Assembly (NCBI RefSeq): GCF_000935125.1
Contig: NZ_JRKI01000023.1
Coordinates: forward strand, 62,001-126,000
Length of the DNA: 64,000 nucleotides
From: Streptomyces natalensis ATCC 27448
GTDB taxonomy: Bacteria; Actinomycetota; Actinomycetes; Streptomycetales; Streptomycetaceae
Reading direction: 5' to 3'
The number at the start of each line of letters is the position of its first letter. Positions within the stretch are counted from its first letter, which is position 1. A program made the translations under genes and the position numbers. Below, one piece after another: positions 35,676-44,434 of the stretch. The notes beneath the pieces were generated by a model. The model was given only the letters and a program-made list of their open reading frames with translations, ran no database searches and had not been told where the DNA came from.

Positions 35676-37037
35676 TCAGAAACCGCCGTCGAAGCCCCCG
35701 CCGCCACCGCCGTCGAAACCGCCGCCGTCGCCGAAGCCGCCCCCGAAGTCGTCCGGGTTGAAGTCGGATCCGGTGACGTCGCCGCCCTCGGCACCCGACG
35801 GGCCGCCGAAGTCGGCGCCGTAGGCGGGGGACGACATCATCAGGTTGCCGAGCATGGTGCCCACCAGAAGGCCGGGCAGCAGGCCGCCGCCGAAGTAGCC
35901 GCCGGCCCAGGGGGCGTAGGCCGGGCCCGCGTCCCAGTAGGGGCGGTCGCCGCTCTCGGTGCGCACGGTACGGGCCAGCGGCTCTCGGCCGTCGTCCAGA
36001 CGGCTCTTGTCCGCGGCGCAGACCGGCACGGTGCGCTCGGCGCCGCCGGACGGTGCCCACGCGACGTCGACGACGGACGGCCCGTGCCGGGGGTCGAAGA
36101 AGCAGGGCAGCCGGCGCTCGGGCAGCGGCCGGCCCTCGCGCCGGGCGGCGAGGGTGGCGAGCGAGAACCGGCCGTCCTCCAGGGCCCGGGTCACGGACTG
36201 GACGTCGCCGGGCCGTTCGGCCCGGGTCATCGCCGACTTGGCGTTCTCGTAGGCGTCCAGGGCATGGCTGTAGTCGGCGCGCATCGCGTCGTCGGCGCCG
36301 GGCTCGCCGGGGTTGAAGTCGAGCCGGTCCAGCTCTTCGCCGAAGGCGGTGATGTCCTCGTCGACGACGACCCGCAGGTCTTCGAGCGCGGCGCGCTCCT
36401 CCTCGGCGCGCCGGCGGCGCTGGCGGCGGGCGAGGGCGTACGCGCCGCCGCCGCCGATGACGACCAGCGCGCCGAGGCCGACGAGGGTGCCGGTGTCGAT
36501 GCCGGAGTTCCCGCCGCCGCCCCAGGAGGACGGGGCGTGGCCCATGGCCTGCTGGTCGGCGATGTCGACGAAGCTGTTCAGGCGCTGGGAGACGGTGGGG
36601 TAGTCGGAGCGATTGACCGAGCCGACCAGGTTCGTCACCGCGCCGTGCGGCATCACCCGGGGGTCGGCGCCGGCGTTGAAGCCGTTGCCCAGCTCCACGG
36701 CGTAGACGCCGCTGATGCCGACCTTGGTGCGCAGGTCCTGGAGCAGCGTCTTGGGCGGGTATTCCGCGGCGCGGGGCAGCACCGCGACGAAGATCGGCTT
36801 GCCGGAGTTCTTGATCTTCTTGGCCAGTGCGTCCGCGTCGGCCTTGGGGAACTGACCGGCGGCGCGGGGATCGACGTAGACCGGTCCCTGTTTGAGGGCG
36901 GCCGCGGCCGCATCGAGGCCGCCGGTGGCGCGGGCTCCGGGGGCCAGCACAGTGATCACGGCCAGTAGCGCGGCCACCAGCAGGAGCACCGGGGCGAACG
37001 GTGCGCGTCGGGTTGCGGTCCTCGTACCGGTCTTCAT
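35676..37037 (-). CDS. TPM-domain-like membrane protein with Gly-rich tail
   Basis: 453 residues. Signal peptide or anchor (about 12-37, FAPVLLLVAALLAVITVLAPG). An external domain of about 130 residues follows (VYVDPRAAGQFPKADADALA, PIFVAVLPRAAEYPP) that resembles TPM domains. A membrane helix (about 183-203, TGTLVGLGALVVIGGGGAYAL) carries a basic stop RRQRRRR. A cytoplasmic helical region follows with CFFDPRHGPSVVDVAW and two further cysteines. The tail is GGGFGDGGGFDGGGGGGFDGGF-like. Such proteins are common in Streptomyces; the biochemical role is unclear. Confidence 0.75.
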   Translation of the reverse strand: MKTGTRTATRRAPFAPVLLLVAALLAVITVLAPGARATGGLDAAAAALKQGPVYVDPRAAGQFPKADADALAKKIKNSGKPIFVAVLPRAAEYPPKTLLQDLRTKVGISGVYAVELGNGFNAGADPRVMPHGAVTNLVGSVNRSDYPTVSQRLNSFVDIADQQAMGHAPSSWGGGGNSGIDTGTLVGLGALVVIGGGGAYALARRQRRRRAEEERAALEDLRVVVDEDITAFGEELDRLDFNPGEPGADDAMRADYSHALDAYENAKSAMTRAERPGDVQSVTRALEDGRFSLATLAARREGRPLPERRLPCFFDPRHGPSVVDVAWAPSGGAERTVPVCAADKSRLDDGREPLARTVRTESGDRPYWDAGPAYAPWAGGYFGGGLLPGLLVGTMLGNLMMSSPAYGADFGGPSGAEGGDVTGSDFNPDDFGGGFGDGGGFDGGGGGGFDGGF

Positions 37038-37297
37038 GTCTACGACGCTACCTGAACGGCACTTTTCAGACAGCGCCGGTGACGGGGCCGGTACAGGAGG
37101 GCCGCGGGAGGGCCGTTGGAGTGACCGGAAGCCGACGGCCGAGGAGGCAGTATCGCGGCGGCGGGGCGGTCTGTCGCGCCGGGCGTGACCATCCAGGTGG
37201 TCGCTCAGCGTGGCGTTTTTGATGATGAAATGACCGGGGATGTTCCAGTTCGCCCCTCCCCCGGGGAATTTCCGCCCCCTGAGGAAACGAGACCTGG

Positions 37298-37879
37298 ATG
37301 CGCTGGGCGACCTCGATGTTCAAGTCCATGGCCGCCGTCGCCGTCGCCACCGTCGGCGGCTGCCTGCTGGTGCTGGTGCTGCTCCCGTCGCACGGCACCC
37401 CCTGGCCGTCGGGCAAGGCCGATGTCCCGCCCGGTGCCGGGCCCGCCCGCGCGGACATCATGGGCCGCGGCGTCCCGGCCGCCCCCGCCGAGGCCAGCGG
37501 CCACGACGCCCCCGCCGGGCACTCCGCGCACTCCCGGCACACAGAGCCCGAAGAGGAGCCCCCCGCCCATGCGCCACCCCGCGGCTGGCGGATCGCGGTG
37601 AACGGACCGGCGCCCGGCCTCACCTTCCGGGGCAACGGCGGTTTCAGCGTGTCCTGGACGAACAACACCGGCCGCGAGGTGGACGTCTGGCTGACGGTGC
37701 GCCACGGCAACCGGATGCAGCGGATGGCGCAGGTCGCCCCCCGGGCCGGTGCCGGGCCCACCGGGGAGGCGCTGGTGTCGCTACCGCCGGTGGCGCCCGG
37801 CCGCGCCTATGCGCTGGAGGTGACCACCCAGGACGACATCGCCCATGCCTACAGCACGTCCTTCGCCGTCATCGCCTGA
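37298..37879 (+). CDS. membrane-anchored or secreted protein of unknown function
   Basis: 193 residues. An N-terminal hydrophobic segment (about 9-30, SMAAVAVATVGGCLLVLVLL) acts as a signal anchor, followed by a Pro/Ala/His-rich spacer (to about 95) and a beta-rich domain of about 95 residues (GLTFRGNGGFSVSWTNNTGR, VDVWLTVRHG, YALEVTTQDD). The domain looks like a single Ig-like or carbohydrate-binding sandwich, but I cannot assign a family. ATG at 37298 is preceded at some distance by GAGGAAAC; ATG at 37316 is an alternative. Confidence 0.6.
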   Translation: MRWATSMFKSMAAVAVATVGGCLLVLVLLPSHGTPWPSGKADVPPGAGPARADIMGRGVPAAPAEASGHDAPAGHSAHSRHTEPEEEPPAHAPPRGWRIAVNGPAPGLTFRGNGGFSVSWTNNTGREVDVWLTVRHGNRMQRMAQVAPRAGAGPTGEALVSLPPVAPGRAYALEVTTQDDIAHAYSTSFAVIA

Positions 37880-37894
37880 CCACCGCCCGCGCCC

Positions 37895-39043
37895 TCAGGG
37901 CGCGCTCAGCCCGGCCAGTTCCGCCAGCGCCGCGCGGTGCCGCCCCGGCGCCCCCAGCGCGAGCTGATCGGCCTTGGCGCGCTTGAGGTAGAGATGTGCC
38001 GGGTGTTCCCAGGTCATCCCGATGCCGCCGTGCAGCTGGATGCACTCCTCGGCGGCGCGGACCGCCACCGGTGCGCAGTACGCCTGGGCGACGGCCACCG
38101 CCAGCGGGGCGTCGGGGCTGCCGCCGGCCAGCGCATCGGCGGCGTTGCGGGCGGCGGCGCGGGCCGAGGCGACCTCCAGCCACAGGGCCGCCATCCGGTG
38201 CTTGAGGGCCTGGAACGAGCCGACCGGGCGGCCGAACTGCGTGCGCTGCGTGGTGTGGCGCACGGTTTCGGCCAGGCACCATTCGGCGATACCGAGCTGC
38301 TCCGAGGCCAGCAGTCCCGCCCCGGTGAGCAGCGCCCGCTCCACGGCGTCGCGGGCGCGGTCCCCGGCGGCCAGCACTCGGCCCGGTGCACCGTCGAGGG
38401 TGAGATGGGCGAGCGGCCGGGTGAGGTCGAGCGGGATGACGGCCTCGGTGCGGACGCCGTCGGCCGGGGCCTCGACCGCGTGCAGGGCCGGGCCGTGCGG
38501 CCCCTGCGCCCACACCAGCAGCAGCTCCGCGGCCGCGGCATCGGCGACCGAGGTCACCCGGCCGGTCAGCGCGCCGTCCGCGTCGGCCCGTACGGTCGGC
38601 TCCCCCGCACCGCCGGGCGCGGTCGTCAGCGGCAGCGCGAGCACCCCGAGGGTGCGGCCCTCGGCCAGCGCGGCGAGCGGCCCGGCGACGTCCGTCTGGT
38701 CCGTATCGCAGCCCAGCAGCGCGGTGACCGCGATGACGGCGCTGGTCAGATAGGGCGCGGGGGCGACGGAGCGGCCCAGCTCCTCCAGCACCACGGCGGC
38801 CTCCCGGGCGCTCGCGCCCGCGCCGCCGAGCTTCTCGGGGACCAGCAGTCCGGCGGTGCCGATCCCGGTGGCGAGCGCGCGCCACAGTTCGCGGTCGTAG
38901 GGGAGCGCCGACTCCAGCCCGGCCAGAACGGTGGCCGGATCGCTGCGGTCGGCGAGCAGAGCGCGGACGGCGTCGCGCAGCGCCTCCTCGTCGGCGGAGT
39001 AGAGCAGATCGGGCTCGGGGGCGGCGGACATGGGGGTGGTCAT
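37895..39043 (-). CDS. acyl-CoA dehydrogenase family subunit lacking the usual catalytic Glu motif
   Basis: 382 residues. The ACAD fold is visible: LLVPEKLGGAGASAREAAVV at the N-terminus, middle beta domain, and C-terminal helices with RTQFGRPVGSFQALKHRMA and CIQLHGGIGMTWEHPAHLYL. The region where most members have (I/Y)EGT near the C-terminus instead runs ADQLALGAPGRHRAAL, so the normal catalytic Glu is missing. In heteromeric ACADs one subunit lacks it. Start ATG overlaps the next ACAD gene's stop by four bases, so the two are made together. Third gene of the operon. Confidence 0.88.
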   Translation of the reverse strand: MTTPMSAAPEPDLLYSADEEALRDAVRALLADRSDPATVLAGLESALPYDRELWRALATGIGTAGLLVPEKLGGAGASAREAAVVLEELGRSVAPAPYLTSAVIAVTALLGCDTDQTDVAGPLAALAEGRTLGVLALPLTTAPGGAGEPTVRADADGALTGRVTSVADAAAAELLLVWAQGPHGPALHAVEAPADGVRTEAVIPLDLTRPLAHLTLDGAPGRVLAAGDRARDAVERALLTGAGLLASEQLGIAEWCLAETVRHTTQRTQFGRPVGSFQALKHRMAALWLEVASARAAARNAADALAGGSPDAPLAVAVAQAYCAPVAVRAAEECIQLHGGIGMTWEHPAHLYLKRAKADQLALGAPGRHRAALAELAGLSAP

Positions 39044-40224
39044 CGGGGGAGGTCCTTCCACGCGACGTCCTTGTCGGTGCGCGGCTCGGGCGGCAGCCCC
39101 AGCACGCGTTCGGCGACGATGTTGAGCAGCACTTCGGAGGTGCCTCCTTCGATGGAGTTCCCCTTGGCGCGCAGATAGCGGTAGCCGGCCTGGCGTCCGG
39201 TGAAGTCGACGCCGTCGGGACGGCGCAGCGTCCAGTCGTCGTAGGTCAGTCCGTCCTCGGCGAGGAACTCCACCTCCCAGCCGCTGATCTCCTGGGCGAG
39301 GCGGGCGAAGGCCAGCTTCATCCCGCTGCCTTCCGGGCCGGGCTGGCCCTTGGAGAGCTGCTGGCGCAGCCGCTCGCCGGTCAGCCGGGCGACCTCGGCC
39401 TCCACCCAGAGTTTCAGCAGCCGCTGGTGGAGGTCGTGGGTGCGCAGTTCGGGGCGCTCGCGCCAGGCGGTCGCGGCGACGCCGATCATGCCGCCCTCGC
39501 GGGGGATGCGGATGCCGCCGATCGCGACCCGCTCGTTCATCAGCGTGGTCTGGGCGACCTTCCAGCCCTCGCCGACCTCGCCGAGGCGATGGGCGTCGGG
39601 GATCCGCACCCCGGTCAGGAACACCTCGTTGAACTCGGCCTCGCCGGTGATCTGCCGCAGCGGCCGCACCTCGACGCCGGGGTCGGTCATATCGCAGACG
39701 AAGTAGGTCATCCCGCGGTGTTTGGGCACGTCGGGATCGGTGCGGGCGATGAGGATCGCCCAGCGGGCCAGATGCGCGCTCGACGTCCAGACCTTCTGGC
39801 CGTCGACCACCCAACCCTCCTTTTCGTCCCGTACGGCACGGGTGGCCAGCGCCGCCAGGTCGGAGCCCGCGCCGGGCTCGCTGAACAGCTGGCACCACAC
39901 CTCCTCCCCCGTCCACAGGGGCCGCAGGAAGCGCTTCTTCTGCTCCTCGGTGCCGAAGCGGAGGAGGGTGGGCGCGGCCATGCCGAGGCCGATGCCGATG
40001 CGGCCGGGGTCGTTGCCGGGAGCGCCGGCGGCCTCCAGTTCGGCGTCCACCACCGCCTGGAGGGCGCGCGGCGCACCCAGCCCGCCGAGCCCTTCGGGGA
40101 AGTGGACCCAGGCGAGGCCGGCGTCGAAGCGGGCGCGCAGGAAGTCCAGCCGCTCGGTCGTGGCCGGAGGGTGTGCGGCGAGCAGGTCCGCGGTGCGGCG
40201 GCGCAGGTCGGCGGCGTCGGTCAT
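39040..40224 (-). CDS. acyl-CoA dehydrogenase family subunit with intact catalytic motif
   Basis: 394 residues, FAD-dependent oxidation of an acyl-CoA to the enoyl-CoA. Visible features: FPEGLGGLGAPRALQAVVD, WCQLFSEPGAGSDLAALATR (flavin/substrate loop), VWTSSAHLARWAILIARTD, and the C-terminal NSIEGGTSEVLLNIVAERVL, where the Glu of EGGT takes the place of the catalytic base. With its partner just downstream it probably forms an alpha2beta2 enzyme like those of actinobacterial sterol or branched-acid breakdown. Start overlaps the oxidoreductase gene's stop by four bases. Confidence 0.9.
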   Translation of the reverse strand: MTDAADLRRRTADLLAAHPPATTERLDFLRARFDAGLAWVHFPEGLGGLGAPRALQAVVDAELEAAGAPGNDPGRIGIGLGMAAPTLLRFGTEEQKKRFLRPLWTGEEVWCQLFSEPGAGSDLAALATRAVRDEKEGWVVDGQKVWTSSAHLARWAILIARTDPDVPKHRGMTYFVCDMTDPGVEVRPLRQITGEAEFNEVFLTGVRIPDAHRLGEVGEGWKVAQTTLMNERVAIGGIRIPREGGMIGVAATAWRERPELRTHDLHQRLLKLWVEAEVARLTGERLRQQLSKGQPGPEGSGMKLAFARLAQEISGWEVEFLAEDGLTYDDWTLRRPDGVDFTGRQAGYRYLRAKGNSIEGGTSEVLLNIVAERVLGLPPEPRTDKDVAWKDLPR

Positions 40225-41219
40225 CGTGCCTCCTCAAGTCCGGGCAGGACGACCAGACGGCCGGTGGAGGTGCCGTCGGCGACCCGCTGGACGGCCTCGG
40301 CGGCGCCCGCCAGCGGGATGCGCCCGCCGATCAGCGGCCGTACGACGCCCTGCGCGGCGAGCTTGGTGAGCTCCTCGTGGCAGGCGTCGACCGCGGCCGG
40401 GTCCTTGGTGTTGTACAGGCCCCAGTGCAGGCCCAGCACCGAGTAGTTCTTCACCAGCGCATGGTTGAGGGCGGGGCTGGGGACGGCGCCGCTGGCGAAG
40501 CCGACGACGACGATCCGGCCCTCGAAGGCGATGCACTTGACGGACTTGGCGTAGGCGTCGCCGCCCACCGGATCGTAGACGACATCGGCGCCGCGCCCGC
40601 CGGTGGCGTTCTTGACCTCGGCGACGAGGTCGTCCGCGCGCCGGTCGAGGACGAGGTCACAGCCCAGCTCGCGGGCGATCCGGGCCTTGTCCGCACCGCC
40701 GACGACGCCGATGACCCGCGCCCCCGCGGCCTTGCCCAGCTGGACGGCGGCGCTGCCGACGCCGCCGGCCGCGGCGTGCACCAGCAGGGTCTCCCCCGCC
40801 TGGAGCCGCGCCCGCCGGTGCAGGCCGAACCAGCCGGTCTGGTAGCCGATGTGCAGCGCGGCGGCCTCCGCATCGTCCAGGGCCTCCGGGGCGGGCCGCA
40901 CGGACCGGGCATCGGCCACCGCGTACTCGGCGAACCCTCCGTCGGGCAGCGGCGGTTGGGCCAGCACCCGCTGCCCCACCGAGCCGGTCGCGCCCTCCCC
41001 CACGGCCAGCACCTCGCCGCAGATCTCCACGCCCGGGGTGAACGGCAGCGGCGGCCGTACCTGGTAGTGGCCACGGCACAGCAGCGCGTCCGGGAAGTTG
41101 ACGTTGGCGGCCCGGACGCGCAGCAGCAGCTGCCCGGGGCCGGGCTCGGGGTCCGGCACCTCTTCCAGCCGCATCACCTCTCGCGGCTCGCCGTTCGCGG
41201 ATACGCGCCATGCCTTCAC
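40221..41219 (-). CDS. NADPH:quinone oxidoreductase-like zinc-independent MDR protein
   Basis: 332 residues, medium-chain dehydrogenase/reductase of the quinone oxidoreductase type. PGVEICGEVLAVGEGATG is the N-terminal GroES-like core; no structural zinc cysteine cluster is present. The NADPH loop is VHAAAGGVGSAAVQLGKAAG, and VYDPVGGDAYAKS and GLYNTKDP are typical of the QOR branch found beside acyl-CoA dehydrogenases. First gene of a three-gene operon with overlapping starts and stops. It may reduce a quinone or an enoyl intermediate of the same pathway. Confidence 0.9.
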   Translation of the reverse strand: MKAWRVSANGEPREVMRLEEVPDPEPGPGQLLLRVRAANVNFPDALLCRGHYQVRPPLPFTPGVEICGEVLAVGEGATGSVGQRVLAQPPLPDGGFAEYAVADARSVRPAPEALDDAEAAALHIGYQTGWFGLHRRARLQAGETLLVHAAAGGVGSAAVQLGKAAGARVIGVVGGADKARIARELGCDLVLDRRADDLVAEVKNATGGRGADVVYDPVGGDAYAKSVKCIAFEGRIVVVGFASGAVPSPALNHALVKNYSVLGLHWGLYNTKDPAAVDACHEELTKLAAQGVVRPLIGGRIPLAGAAEAVQRVADGTSTGRLVVLPGLEEAR

Positions 41220-41302
41220 CAGGTGCCTCCACAGACCTCGGATATGCGGGGTGCAACGGCCGGGCCGGCCCGCCGGGCCCCGTCGCCTCGCCGTCGAGCG
41301 AC

Positions 41303-41320
41303 ATACTAAGCGGTCGGTAT
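41303..41320. promoter_or_regulatory. candidate operator between the oxidoreductase and XRE genes
   Basis: ATACTAAGCGGTCGGTAT is an imperfect dyad with ATAC/GTAT ends in the 201-bp divergent gap. Such AAGCGGTCGGT-like boxes look like TetR-type operators near fatty-acid genes in actinobacteria, though the local regulator is XRE-type. An RBS-like GGAGGGA follows. Confidence 0.4.
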
Positions 41321-41420
41321 CCTGGAGGGAACAGTGTCCGGCGTTCCGCGAGCCGGGCGGCGCGGACCCTGGTACCCACAGGGTCAGGCTCCGCGCCGCC
41401 GGATCACCGAGACTGACCCC

Positions 41421-42374
41421 ATGGACTCACCGGGCACGAACGCACCCCCTACGGACACACCTGGCACCGCCCCCCGCATGCCCGCCCCCGGCATCGGCAC
41501 ACCCGCCGAGCTGGGGGACTTCCTGCGCACCCGCCGCGCCCGCCTGCAACCAGAGGACGTCGGACTGGTCTCCTACGGGGCGCGCCGCCGCGTCCCCGGG
41601 CTGCGCCGCGAGGAGCTGGCCCAATTGGCCGGGGTCAGTGCCGCGTACTACACCCGCCTCGAACAGGGGCAGAGCCACAACGCTTCGGAAGGGGTGCTGG
41701 AGGCCCTGGCCCGCGCGCTGCGGCTGACCGCCGACGAGCGGGCGTATCTGCTGGCGCTGGCCCGGCCCGGACAGCGGCGCCGCCGCCCCGCCGTCCGGCA
41801 CGAGAAGGCCCGCCCCGGAGTGCTTCAGCTGCTGCGCGCCCTGGACGGCGTCCCGGCCCTGGCGCTCGGCCCGCGCTTCGAGGTGCTGGCCTGGAACCGC
41901 CTCGGACACGCCCTGATCGCCGGCCACCTGGATGCCGACAGCCCCGGCCGCCCCCTGGACCGCCCCAACACCCAGCGCCTGCTCTTCCTCGACCCGCACA
42001 CCCGCGAGCTCTTCCCCGACCGCGACACGGAGATCCGGCGCGCCGTCTCCGCGCTGCGGGTCACCGCAAGCGAGCGCCCCGACGACCCGCAACTGGCCGC
42101 ACTGATCGGTGAGTTGATGATGAAGAGCGAGGAGTTCGCCGCCCTGTGGTCATGGCACGGCGTGCGCAACTGCACCTTCGGCACCAAGCGCTTCCACCAT
42201 CCGCTGGTGGGCGAGCTGGAGCTGGAGTTCGAGATGATGCAGACCCCGGACGGGTCCGGGCAGGGCGTGCTGATGTACACCGCGGCGGACGGTTCGCCCT
42301 CCGAGGCGGCCCTGCGGCTACTGGCCACGGAACACGGGCCACACCTCCGGGTCCTCGAAGCCGAGCGCCCATAG
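41421..42374 (+). CDS. XRE-family regulator with MmyB-like ligand-binding domain
   Basis: 317 residues from ATG 41421. Helix-turn-helix at about 29-95 (LGDFLRTRRARLQPEDVG, VPGLRREELAQLAGVSAAYYTRLEQG) followed by the MmyB domain (about 130-315: VLAWNRLGHALI, LFLDPHTRELFPD, FHHPLVGELELEFEMM). MmyB domains bind fatty-acid-like ligands in known cases, which fits its position divergent from acyl-CoA dehydrogenase genes. It likely controls that operon. Its last 57 bases overlap the convergent GH18 gene on the other strand. Confidence 0.9.
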   Translation: MDSPGTNAPPTDTPGTAPRMPAPGIGTPAELGDFLRTRRARLQPEDVGLVSYGARRRVPGLRREELAQLAGVSAAYYTRLEQGQSHNASEGVLEALARALRLTADERAYLLALARPGQRRRRPAVRHEKARPGVLQLLRALDGVPALALGPRFEVLAWNRLGHALIAGHLDADSPGRPLDRPNTQRLLFLDPHTRELFPDRDTEIRRAVSALRVTASERPDDPQLAALIGELMMKSEEFAALWSWHGVRNCTFGTKRFHHPLVGELELEFEMMQTPDGSGQGVLMYTAADGSPSEAALRLLATEHGPHLRVLEAERP

Positions 42375-43412
42375 GCCGGTGCCCTGCACCCCGTACTTCT
42401 TCAGCAGCGGCAGCTGCTCGGCGACCCCGCGGGCGTCCTGGTACCAGACCTGGTGCTCGGTGCCGTCCTTGAGGTAGGTGAAGTGCGGGGTGCCGGACGC
42501 GTCGTCCAAGTGGTAGCCGGAGCCGGTCCGCCGGCGCAGCGCCTCGGCCTCCTTCCAGGTCAGATGGCCGGCCCGGTTCGTACTGCCCTTGGTCCAGTCC
42601 CAGCCGTAGCCGGGGAAGCCGACCTCGATCTTGTTGCGCGGGATGGTGGCGGTGGCATAGCGGAGGAACTGCTCGTACCAGTCCTTGGACGACAGCGGGC
42701 CCGCCGCGCCGCCGGCCCAGTGCAGGTCATAGCCCATGATCCGGACGGTGTCGGCGACCTTGCCCAGCTGCCGGTAGTCGTACGCCTCGCCGGAGCCGCC
42801 GGTCTGCGCCAGGACGGTGACGACGCATTCCTTGCCGCGGGCGTGCAGCCGGGCGCACAGATCGCGGGTGAGGAGGTTGAAGCCGGTGCGGACGCGTTCG
42901 CGGGCGGCCCGGTCGTTGGTGAGGGTCATGGTCTCGTAGTCCAGATCCATGCCGTCGTACGCGCGGCTGCCCGCCGTCTCCAGCAGGGCGTCGATATGCG
43001 CGGCCCGGCGCCGGGGATCGTGTATCACCCCGGCCATCTCGGCGGGGCCGGGCTTCTCGGTCACGGTGGGCACGACGCGGATGCCGGCACGGTGCAGCCC
43101 GTCGATGACGCCCTCGTCCCCCGCGCCGTCCTGCCCCCTGACGGCATCGGCCGTGGCCTCGTACCAGAACGGGCTGACGGTGCGCAGCTGGTCGGCGTGT
43201 TCCAGCGCGTCCTGGTAGGCGGCCTCGGTGTCGCCCCAGTACGGCAGCCAGGCGGAGCCGGTGCGCCGGTCGGCGGCGGCCAGCGCGACGCCGGCCTCGG
43301 TCCCCGGTGACGCCGCGGCCACGGCCGCCGGGGCGAGCGGTCCGGCGAGCGCCACCGCGGCCAGCAGGAGCGCGAACCCGGGGCGCGCCCGGGTAACGGA
43401 TACATGGTCCAT
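42318..43412 (-). CDS. secreted GH18-family glycosyl hydrolase
   Basis: 364 residues. Signal peptide of about 33 residues (FALLLAAVALAGPLAPAAVA). The TIM-barrel domain carries YDGMDLDYE (residues 152-160), the DxxDxDxE signature with Glu160 as acid/base. VRIMGYDLHW and VGFPGYGWDW follow, and GVQGTGLWALGFED closes the barrel. The relatives are single-domain spore-peptidoglycan or chitinase-like enzymes; no chitin-binding module is present, so the substrate is open. The 3' end overlaps the XRE regulator gene tail to tail by 57 bp. Confidence 0.88.
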   Translation of the reverse strand: MDHVSVTRARPGFALLLAAVALAGPLAPAAVAAASPGTEAGVALAAADRRTGSAWLPYWGDTEAAYQDALEHADQLRTVSPFWYEATADAVRGQDGAGDEGVIDGLHRAGIRVVPTVTEKPGPAEMAGVIHDPRRRAAHIDALLETAGSRAYDGMDLDYETMTLTNDRAARERVRTGFNLLTRDLCARLHARGKECVVTVLAQTGGSGEAYDYRQLGKVADTVRIMGYDLHWAGGAAGPLSSKDWYEQFLRYATATIPRNKIEVGFPGYGWDWTKGSTNRAGHLTWKEAEALRRRTGSGYHLDDASGTPHFTYLKDGTEHQVWYQDARGVAEQLPLLKKYGVQGTGLWALGFEDPEVWPVFRGQ

Positions 43413-43626
43413 GCCCGCAGCTTCACCCGGTGCCGCGGCGGGCGCCCGCCCAGAAGCGCCGAACGGAGGGCCGGGGGCGGTACGCACCTGCCGTACGGGT
43501 GACCGTTCCTGACGGGGCATGAGATGAGGAGCGGGAGACGGGTGGGGCAGGAGACGGGCGGGAGGGGCGGCGGCAAACGGAGGACGGCGAGGGGCGGCGG
43601 CGAGCGGGGATGCCCGCCGCGCGCTG

Positions 43627-44304
43627 TCAGCCCGTCGTCGCCCGCTCCCGCCGCGGCCGGTCGCCCTCGCCCTCGCCCTCGCCCTCGCCCTCGCCCTCAG
43701 GGACCGTGACCGCGATCCGCCCGGAGGCGATGCCCTCGGCGAGGGAGAGACGATCGGCGGCGACGTCGGCGCAGGTCGCGGTGTCCATGCGGAGGCGGAC
43801 GTCGGCGCGTTCGGCCGGGCCGTCGCCGTAGCGCGGGCCCTCGTCCGCCGGGTCGAGCAGCACATGGAACTCCCCCTCGTCCAGGGCGACGTCGATCACG
43901 GCGACGCCCTCCGCGAAGTGCCGGGCGAGCCGGGTGACGAGGGGCAGCGCGAACCAGTGGGCCCGTACCGCGTCCGTGGGGCGCCGGGCGTCGAGGGCCG
44001 GGGCGCCCCAGTCGGCGAGCGCGGTGAGCGCGGGCAGCAGGCCACGTCCGCGTCCGGTGAGTTCGTAGACGAAGGCGGCGCCGGGCGGGGCGAGCCGGCG
44101 CCGCGAGAGAAGCCCGTCGCGCTCCATGTCCTTGAGGCGGGAGGCGAGCATGTCCGTACTGACGCCGGGCAGGTCGGCGTGCAGATCGGTGTAGCGCCGG
44201 GCACCGCCGAGCAGTTCGCGGACGATCAGCAGCGTCCAGCGGTCGCCGACGGCGTCCAGGGCGCGGGCGAGGGCGCAGTAGTGGTCATAACTTCGGCGCG
44301 GCAT
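43627..44304 (-). CDS. HxlR-family transcriptional regulator with C-terminal SCP2-like domain
   Basis: 225 residues. Winged helix at about 5-100: HYCALARALDAVGDRWTLLI, VRELLGGARRYTDLHADLPG and VSTDMLASRLKDMERDGLL. Cys10 is in the position of the redox Cys seen in many HxlR proteins. The C-terminal half (about 130-215) resembles a small SCP2-like lipid-binding domain (FHVLLDPADEGP, RLRMDTATCADVAADRL). The tail is a run of EG dipeptides encoded by a hexanucleotide repeat. It is divergent from an aminotransferase gene and may regulate it. Confidence 0.88.
   Translation of the reverse strand: MPRRSYDHYCALARALDAVGDRWTLLIVRELLGGARRYTDLHADLPGVSTDMLASRLKDMERDGLLSRRRLAPPGAAFVYELTGRGRGLLPALTALADWGAPALDARRPTDAVRAHWFALPLVTRLARHFAEGVAVIDVALDEGEFHVLLDPADEGPRYGDGPAERADVRLRMDTATCADVAADRLSLAEGIASGRIAVTVPEGEGEGEGEGEGDRPRRERATTG
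43661..43696. repeat. hexanucleotide repeat (TCGCCC)x6 inside the HxlR gene
   Basis: Six perfect copies of TCGCCC on the plus strand, continued by TC; on the gene's strand GGGCGA encodes a run of alternating Glu and Gly near the C-terminus. Unit gain or loss keeps the frame, so tail length may vary among strains. Confidence 0.9.
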
Positions 44305-44344
44305 GACCTCAGCATAGACAATAGTTGGACTTTCCAAGTCCCAG

Positions 44345-44359
44345 CTTGGTAAAACCAAG
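44345..44359. promoter_or_regulatory. dyad CTTGGT-AAA-ACCAAG in the HxlR/aminotransferase gap
   Basis: A perfect 6-bp inverted repeat with 3-bp spacer in the 130-bp divergent region. A related half-site TTCCAAG lies about 15 bp to the left. This is a good candidate for the HxlR operator controlling both genes. Confidence 0.5.
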
Positions 44360-44434
44360 TACGCACGTTTGGTGTTGTAACCAGTGACGAGCACTGCCGC
44401 GCCGCGCGGTGGGCGAGGACCGGGAGGCCGCCGT

